From assembly GCF_003994465.1 (NCBI RefSeq), contig NZ_RZNX01000001.1:806001-870000 (forward strand): 64,000 nucleotides of DNA, read 5' to 3'. The translations under genes were made by a program, and so were the position numbers. This DNA comes from Paenibacillus zeisoli (GTDB lineage: Bacteria > Bacillota > Bacilli > Paenibacillales > Paenibacillaceae). Below are positions 59,178 to 64,000 of the stretch, one piece after another (positions within the stretch are counted from its first letter, which is position 1; each line of letters opens with the position of its first letter). The notes under the pieces were generated by a model. That model was given only the letters and a program-made list of their open reading frames with translations. It was not told the DNA's origin and did not search any database.

Positions 59178-60785
59178 TTAATTAGCAAGAAAATAAGATT
59201 TCAATAATGGCAGCAAGCCTAGCGGATTCTTGATCAAATCTTTGGCACTATAAAAGATACTTCCCTGTACTTCACTCGACTGCTTGTTGTAATTCAGTTG
59301 GTTAATGATCTCCTGGGCAGTCTGCCAGCCTACTTCTGGACTTCCGAGCTTATATGGAGCATGGCCAATATACAATTTGACGCCTGTTCCACGAACCTCC
59401 TGAGACCACCAATCCACCAATTTGTCATAACGGGCATTTGTGAACGACATACTCCAATAGATTTGGGGAGCCACATAATCGATACACCCATTCTGAATCC
59501 AGGTCCGAACATCGGCATACATGCTGTCATAAGCGGTTATTCCCGCCTTGGTATCTGAGCCTGTGATGTCAGTTGCCTTGTTACGCCACACGCCAAACGG
59601 GCTTATTCCAAAGCTCACGCCCGGTTTGACTCTATGGATGCTCTGGCCCAGATCTCTTACAAAGGTATTGATATTGCTGCGCCGCCAATCCCCTTTATTC
59701 TTGATCTGATCCGGATTATAAGTTACATAGGTACTATCATCATTGAATTTGTCGCTGATACTTTCTCCTGATGGATAGAAGTAGTCATCCATATGAACGC
59801 CGTCAACATTATAATTCTGTACAACTTCCATTACGGAATCGATAATCTGCTGGCGGGCTTCCGGAATACCGGGATTAATATACAGCTTCCCGCCCTGCTT
59901 CACAATCCAGTCTGGATGCTGCACCGCCGTGCTGCCGGCAGGCAGCTTACTGACATCAGTCAGAATGCTGGCCCGGAAAGGGTTAAACCAGGCGTGGAAC
60001 TGCATCCCCCGCTTGTGCGTCTCTTCTACCAGATAAGCCAATGGATCATAACCAGGGTCCTTGCCTGGAGTCCCGGTTAAATATTGAGACCAAGGCACAA
60101 ACTTTGAAGGGTAGATCGCATCCGCAGCAGGACGCACCTGTACGAATACAGCGTTGATCCCTGTATCCTGCAGCTTATCTAATAGCGAGCTATACTCAGC
60201 TTTCTGCTGATCTACATTGCCGTAAGATTTCGAGCTTGGCCAATCCAGGTTATATACCGTGGAGATCCATGCTCCGCGAACCTGGACCGAGTTACTACTT
60301 CCAGGAGTTGTTCCCGGGGTTGTCCCTGGGACAGTCGGAGTGCCTCCTGCGTTCTTGGTAACAAGGACGACCTGCTGCTTCGCCTGATTCCAATTCACCA
60401 GCAGACCTAAATGCTCACCAACAAACCGCAGCGGAACCATGGTGCGGCCGCTTACGACCTGCACAGAGGCGTCTAGAGATACCGCTGTGCCGTTCACTTT
60501 CGCTGTTTTCCTGCCTGCTTGTAGCACCAAGATTTCCGATCCTTGGGAAATGGTTGCCGTGCTGGTCCCCTTGTCCCAATTGACACTCGCACCAAACCCC
60601 TCGCTAATTACCCGAAGAGGGACCATAGTGAAATTGGATTTCAAATATGGGGGCACGTCGCTATGAAGAGGTTGTCCATCCAGCAGCATGGTGATCTGCG
60701 TAGCTTTGGCCTGGGCAGACGGAGACAAGGACGACAGACTCAGCACCAACATGAGCAACAGCATCAACAAACTTCGAAACTTCAT
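59178..60785 (-). CDS. Secreted GHL10 (family 10-like) glycosyl hydrolase with copper-amine-oxidase N-terminal domain
   Basis: The 535-residue exoprotein has a Sec signal (about 1-26), then two copper-amine-oxidase-type cell-wall/substrate modules (27-145, repeated MVPLR at ~54 and ~116). A Thr/Pro/Gly-rich linker follows (~148-162). The GHL10 (DUF187) catalytic domain (~165-535) holds HAWFNPFRA (~262-270), GVHMDDYFYP (~328-337) and APQIYWS (~454-460). It probably attacks peptidoglycan-like or other glycans in the envelope; YngK is the nearest named relative. GGGAGG precedes ATG 60785. Confidence 0.85.
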   Translation of the reverse strand: MKFRSLLMLLLMLVLSLSSLSPSAQAKATQITMLLDGQPLHSDVPPYLKSNFTMVPLRVISEGFGASVNWDKGTSTATISQGSEILVLQAGRKTAKVNGTAVSLDASVQVVSGRTMVPLRFVGEHLGLLVNWNQAKQQVVLVTKNAGGTPTVPGTTPGTTPGSSNSVQVRGAWISTVYNLDWPSSKSYGNVDQQKAEYSSLLDKLQDTGINAVFVQVRPAADAIYPSKFVPWSQYLTGTPGKDPGYDPLAYLVEETHKRGMQFHAWFNPFRASILTDVSKLPAGSTAVQHPDWIVKQGGKLYINPGIPEARQQIIDSVMEVVQNYNVDGVHMDDYFYPSGESISDKFNDDSTYVTYNPDQIKNKGDWRRSNINTFVRDLGQSIHRVKPGVSFGISPFGVWRNKATDITGSDTKAGITAYDSMYADVRTWIQNGCIDYVAPQIYWSMSFTNARYDKLVDWWSQEVRGTGVKLYIGHAPYKLGSPEVGWQTAQEIINQLNYNKQSSEVQGSIFYSAKDLIKNPLGLLPLLKSYFLAN

Positions 60786-60866
60786 ATACTATTATTCCTC
60801 CCAAAATCATAAATTTGCAGGCGAAATAACGCCAATGCAAGAGTAAAGCTTGAGCGATCCCCCCCT

Positions 60867-60904
60867 GAAAAAGAATAGGCACCTGTCTATAAGGACAGAT
60901 GCCT
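60867..60904 (-). terminator. Terminator of mntR
   Basis: AGGCATCTGTC pairs with GACAGGTGCCT around CTTATA, then ATTCTTTTT on the minus strand, directly after the mntR stop. Confidence 0.85.
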
Positions 60905-60907
60905 CAT

Positions 60908-61333
60908 TCACGAATCGCTAATCACTTCACCATGCAAAGCGTGAAGCTGCTGTATTCTTTGTTTATCTTGACGTAAAAATTCGACTAATGTTTCAATCCG
61001 GGTAATAGAATCCCAGCTTAAATGATGTTCAATTCCCTCAACATCTCTGTAAATGTTCTCCTGCTGTACTCCGATCATTTCGAGAAATTCCTCCAGCAGT
61101 TCATGCCGGTCGACCAGACGCTTGCCCACTTTCTTGCCTTTGCTTGTAAGGACAAGTCCTCTGTACTTCTCATAGATCAAATAATCGTCCTTATCCAACT
61201 TCTGGATCATCTTCGTTACGGATGAAGGGTGAACCTCCAAGCCTTCGGCTATATCCGAGACGCGCGCATATCCTTTCTCGTCAATAAGCTTGTAAATGCG
61301 CTCCAAATAATCCTCCATGCTGGGCGTTGGCAT
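60908..61333 (-). CDS. mntR: Manganese-responsive transcriptional regulator MntR
   Basis: The 141-residue DtxR-family repressor controls manganese uptake. The N-terminal winged helix has [23 protein letters not shown] (recognition helix, 25-47). The metal sites are D8, E11, H77, E99, E102 and H103 in [19 protein letters not shown] and [10 protein letters not shown]. Its size matches B. subtilis MntR (142), which also lies next to yqhO. Mn-transport genes are not in this window, although the ABC permease at the right edge could be a target. Confidence 0.94.
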   Translation of the reverse strand: MPTPSMEDYLERIYKLIDEKGYARVSDIAEGLEVHPSSVTKMIQKLDKDDYLIYEKYRGLVLTSKGKKVGKRLVDRHELLEEFLEMIGVQQENIYRDVEGIEHHLSWDSITRIETLVEFLRQDKQRIQQLHALHGEVISDS

Positions 61334-61438
61334 GTCATTCCCTCTTTTCTATTTATCAACAATGGCCTGTGTGCCGAGAAACCTGCTCTTGTAATGATAC
61401 ATGTTCCAGAGAGGACTTGGCAAGTCCTGGCGGCGTAG

Positions 61439-61467
61439 GCATGTGTACTGCACTCATGTACTTATTA
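61439..61467 (+). promoter_or_regulatory. Possible sigma-G promoter of splB
   Basis: GCATG (61439-61443), 17 bp, CTTATTA (61461-61467) on the plus strand, a 5 of 5 and 6 of 7 fit to the sigma-G boxes, with a one-base short spacer. It lies about 70 bp before splB. Confidence 0.4.
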
Positions 61468-61537
61468 TTGCCATGATTCTTCAAAGAGCGTTCCACACAC
61501 AATAGTAAATATCATAACTGGTCTGGAGGTTAATACG

Positions 61538-62611
61538 ATGGCTACCCTAACAACTGCTGAACCCCCTGCAAAGCCCAGAACTCATACCAAACCTTTTGTC
61601 CCTGACTTTGTTTATTTTGAACCAGGAGCCCTGGAATATCCCAAAGGCATTCAGATTATGGATTGGGTCAAATCCCAGAATATCCCTTTCAAAATGACGA
61701 CTTCGCATAACCGCATAACCGGACTGCCCGGAGATACGGAACTGCAGCAGTACAAGAACGCCAAGCGTACCTTGGTTGTAGGCGTGCGCAAGACATTAAC
61801 ATTCGATCAATCCAAGCCGTCCGCTGAATATGCCATCCCGATCTCGACTGGCTGCATGGGCCACTGCCACTACTGCTATCTGCAGACCACCTTGGGGGCT
61901 AAGCCATATATCAGGGTCTATGTGAACACCGGGGACATCATATCCGCCGCCAAGAAATACATCGACGAACGCATTCCAGAAATTACACGATTTGAAGCAG
62001 CATGCACCTCCGATCCTGTAGGCCTAGAGCATATCACCGGCTCTTTAACGGAACTCATCAACTTCATGGCTGGAGAAGAGTACGGCCGTCTGAGGTTTGT
62101 AACGAAGTTTCACCATGTTGATCCACTCCTGGACCTCAAGCATGGCGGTCATACCCGCATAAGGTTCAGTATCAATTCCGATTACGTGATTCGTCAATTC
62201 GAGCCAGCCACGTCCAGCTTTGAAGAACGCATCGAAGCGGCAGGCAAAATAGCCAAGGCCGGCTACCCGCTAGGCTTCATCATTGCACCGATCATTTGGT
62301 ATGACGGATGGGAACAGGGTTACGCCGACCTGCTTCAGCGGCTGGCACAGGCCATGCCGGACGAACCAGTAAAAGATTTGACTTTCGAGATGATCCAGCA
62401 TCGTTTCACCAAGACGGCAAAAGCTACAATTGAGAAAAGATATCCAAAAACAAAGCTCGAAATGGATATGGAGAAGCGCAAGAAAAAATGGGGCCGCTAC
62501 GGGCAATATAAATATGTATACCCTGATGAACAGCAAAACGCCCTGCGCGAATTCATCACAGAGCGAATTTTTGAGCATTTTCCTTATGCCAAGATTGATT
62601 ACTTCACCTAG
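61538..62611 (+). CDS. splB: Spore photoproduct lyase
   Basis: This radical-SAM enzyme reverses the thymine dimer unique to UV-treated spores. The 357-residue sequence holds the cluster motif C106-x3-C110-x2-C113 (GCMGHCHYCYLQ) and the reducing C156 in FEAACTSDP. GGAGG lies 8 bp before ATG 61538. No splA gene precedes it. Its stop codon overlaps that of the convergent ccdA in the palindrome CTAG. Confidence 0.96.
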   Translation: MATLTTAEPPAKPRTHTKPFVPDFVYFEPGALEYPKGIQIMDWVKSQNIPFKMTTSHNRITGLPGDTELQQYKNAKRTLVVGVRKTLTFDQSKPSAEYAIPISTGCMGHCHYCYLQTTLGAKPYIRVYVNTGDIISAAKKYIDERIPEITRFEAACTSDPVGLEHITGSLTELINFMAGEEYGRLRFVTKFHHVDPLLDLKHGGHTRIRFSINSDYVIRQFEPATSSFEERIEAAGKIAKAGYPLGFIIAPIIWYDGWEQGYADLLQRLAQAMPDEPVKDLTFEMIQHRFTKTAKATIEKRYPKTKLEMDMEKRKKKWGRYGQYKYVYPDEQQNALREFITERIFEHFPYAKIDYFT

Positions 62612-63321
62612 AATTTCAACCATTCCGGGGTGATGCTCTGCAGCCAAATGGTGATGTAGGTCATCCGGTTGGTGAAGAGCAGAAGCCCCATAAGCACCAT
62701 CAAGCCGCCACCAATCTTCATCATTAGACTGGAGTACCTTAGTATCCACTTCGTTGAGCCGATGAAGAACGCCAGTACGAAGAAGGGTAATGCAAAACCT
62801 ATCGAGTATGCTGTAATAAGACCCAGCCATGTGCCGGGAGCGCTTGCTGACAAGGCAATAATTGACATAAGAATCGGCCCAACACATGGGGACCATCCGG
62901 CTGAGAAGCCAATACCCAGAATGAAGGACCCTATGTATCCGGCAGGCTTCCATTTGAAATCCAGCTTGCGTTCTTTCATCAAGAATTGCGGCTGGAATAG
63001 CCCTAATAAGAATAAACCCATAATAATAATCAAGATAGCAGATAGCTGCCGAATCAAGTCTCTGTATTCATTAAAGATCTGCCCGAACATTCCTGCCCCA
63101 AATCCAAGTGTGTAGAATACCGCAGAGAACCCCAAAATAAAAGCGAGCGTATGGGTCATCGTCCTGAACCGGACGTTTGGCCTGTCCTGCTCATTACGCA
63201 GGGTCTGCACGGACATCCCGGTGATATAGGATAAATATGAAGGATATAGAGGCAGGCAGCAGGGCGAAATGAATGAGGCTATCCCGGCCGCAAAGGCCAC
63301 CCAAATATTGAGATCCGTCAT
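62608..63321 (-). CDS. ccdA: Cytochrome c biogenesis protein CcdA
   Basis: The 237-residue DsbD-family membrane protein has six hydrophobic segments. The redox cysteines lie in SFISPCCLPLYPSYL (C21/C22, first helix) and SAGWSPCVGPILM (~C151). It carries electrons across the membrane to reduce thiols for cytochrome c and spore-coat or envelope proteins. AGGAGG precedes ATG 63321. It converges on splB with a 4-bp overlap, and no terminator fits between them. Confidence 0.94.
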   Translation of the reverse strand: MTDLNIWVAFAAGIASFISPCCLPLYPSYLSYITGMSVQTLRNEQDRPNVRFRTMTHTLAFILGFSAVFYTLGFGAGMFGQIFNEYRDLIRQLSAILIIIMGLFLLGLFQPQFLMKERKLDFKWKPAGYIGSFILGIGFSAGWSPCVGPILMSIIALSASAPGTWLGLITAYSIGFALPFFVLAFFIGSTKWILRYSSLMMKIGGGLMVLMGLLLFTNRMTYITIWLQSITPEWLKF

Positions 63322-63343
63322 CAGTTCCTCCTATCAAGTCCAA

Positions 63344-64000
63344 TTAAGCAGTAAACCCTCTTTTGGCAAGCAGAGTCAGAATTAGCATGGCTATAAGGAG
63401 CAGCACGATCGTAGCACCAGGAGCCAAATTCCAGATTCCCGCGACCATTAGCCCAACAACCACAGCAATTTCAGCAATGACGACCGAGAAGATTACCGAA
63501 CTCTTGAAGCTTCTGGCAATAAACAGGCTGCACGCAGCCGGTATGGTGATCAGTGCTGATACCAGCAAAGCTCCAACAATTTTGATTGCCGTACTGATTA
63601 CGAGTGCTGTCATCACAGTAATCAGCAGATTAAGCCATTTTACAGGCAGGCCGCTGACCGCAGCTGCATCTTCTTCAAAGGTAAGAAGGAAGAATTCCTT
63701 GAAGAACACCGAGATTCCGATCACGACAATGACTGTAACAGCTCCTACTACATACAGATCCGTTGTATCCAGTGTATAAATACTGCCGAATAAATAACTC
63801 ACAACATCGGTATTATATCCCATTCCCAGGGTGAAGAACAGCGAAGCCAATGCCACCCCGCCAGACATAATGATGGCAATGGACAGCTCCGCATATCCGC
63901 GATAGGCCTTACGCAGCTTCTCGATGGCAAATGAAGCCACGATGGCGAAGACAAGTCCAACGGCAATAGGGTACACATTAATGAGAAAACCGAGTGCCAC
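63344..64000 (-). CDS. Zinc/manganese ABC transporter permease, ABC-3 family (5' end outside window)
   Basis: The open frame runs off the right edge; 218 C-terminal residues are present and about 50-60 are missing. It has seven hydrophobic segments, with the ABC-3 features VGALLVSALITIPAACSLFIARSF (~140-163) and FFKEFFLLTFEEDAAAVSGL, in the place of the EAA-like coupling loop. ZnuB/AdcB is the closest family; MntC-type permeases are alternatives. It lies 22 bp upstream of ccdA, and its partner ATPase should lie to the right of the window. Confidence 0.9.
   Translation of the reverse strand: MALGFLINVYPIAVGLVFAIVASFAIEKLRKAYRGYAELSIAIIMSGGVALASLFFTLGMGYNTDVVSYLFGSIYTLDTTDLYVVGAVTVIVVIGISVFFKEFFLLTFEEDAAAVSGLPVKWLNLLITVMTALVISTAIKIVGALLVSALITIPAACSLFIARSFKSSVIFSVVIAEIAVVVGLMVAGIWNLAPGATIVLLLIAMLILTLLAKRGFTA

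Noticed and set aside
1..64000. CRISPR arrays, tRNA or rRNA genes, insertion sequences
   Set aside because: No regularly spaced direct repeats, no cloverleaf-like sequences, no rRNA segments and no transposase frames were seen by reading both strands.

Overview
The window reads as chromosomal core DNA of a Gram-positive endospore former, most probably a Paenibacillus. It carries sigF with spoIIAA/spoIIAB, parts of spoVA, spoIIM, spo0A, spoIVB, the whole spoIIIA operon, tlp and splB, in an order close to that of the Bacillus subtilis chromosome but with insertions. LipB-type lipoate synthesis, an endonuclease Q homologue, a copper-amine-oxidase-domain GHL10 protein and frequent GTG/TTG starts fit Paenibacillus better than Bacillus. 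The genus is an inference. Almost all genes are on the minus strand. I saw no rRNA, tRNA, CRISPR array, prophage or intact insertion sequence.

Layout from left to right. (1) 1-3640: riboflavin operon ribD-ribE-ribBA (ribBA runs off the left edge) behind an FMN riboswitch, with a long imperfect inverted repeat between ribE and ribBA. (2) 3.8-6.0 kb: tlp, ppiB, lysA. (3) 6.1-17.5 kb: a sporulation core in B. subtilis order, nudF-endoQ-spoIIM-fur-yqzK-xerD-punA-dacF-spoIIAA-spoIIAB-sigF-spoVAA-spoVAB-spoVAF, with spoVAC/AD/AE missing from the cluster; mciZ diverges from nudF. (4) 17.5-26.4 kb: an orphan TPR gene, a yqjE peptidase, the micro-gene prli42, lipB and the branched-chain keto-acid dehydrogenase operon lpdV-bkdAA-bkdAB-bkdB. 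(5) 26.4-30.2 kb: a less conserved patch with a methyltransferase-like gene, two small unknown genes, a GH1 glucosidase behind an operator-like palindrome, and a GNAT acetyltransferase. (6) 30.4-46.1 kb: accB-accC-yqhY-amaP-DUF2273-nusB-folD-xseA-xseB-ispA-dxs-tlyA-(orphan)-argR-recN-spoIVB-spo0A. (7) 46.2-52.2 kb: spoIIIAA-AH and yqhV. (8) 52.4-64 kb: aspartokinase with an internal beta-subunit start, efp, yqhT, aroQ, yqhR, yqhQ, yqhP, yqhO, a secreted GHL10 protein, mntR, splB, ccdA and a partial zinc/manganese ABC permease.

How the genes work together. Spo0A and sigma-H start sporulation: both spo0A and spoIIA carry sigma-H-like promoters, and spo0A has 0A boxes. SpoIIAA/SpoIIAB/SigF set forespore identity. 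Sigma-E-like promoters before spoIIM and spoIIIA serve engulfment and the mother-cell to forespore channel. Sigma-G-like promoters before spoVAA, dacF and perhaps splB serve late forespore functions. MciZ would stop Z-rings in the mother cell. SplB, RecN, EndoQ, XseAB and XerD form a DNA maintenance set. LipB lies directly downstream of bkdB, whose lipoyl domain is a likely target.

I found no convincing new multi-gene system. The best leads are two long nested inverted repeats, a degenerate nuclease-like membrane protein between tlyA and argR, the orphan TPR protein near mciZ, EndoQ inside the spoIIM/nudF locus, the reduced spoVA cluster, and the TTG-started spo0A with an out-of-frame mini-ORF over its ribosome-binding region.
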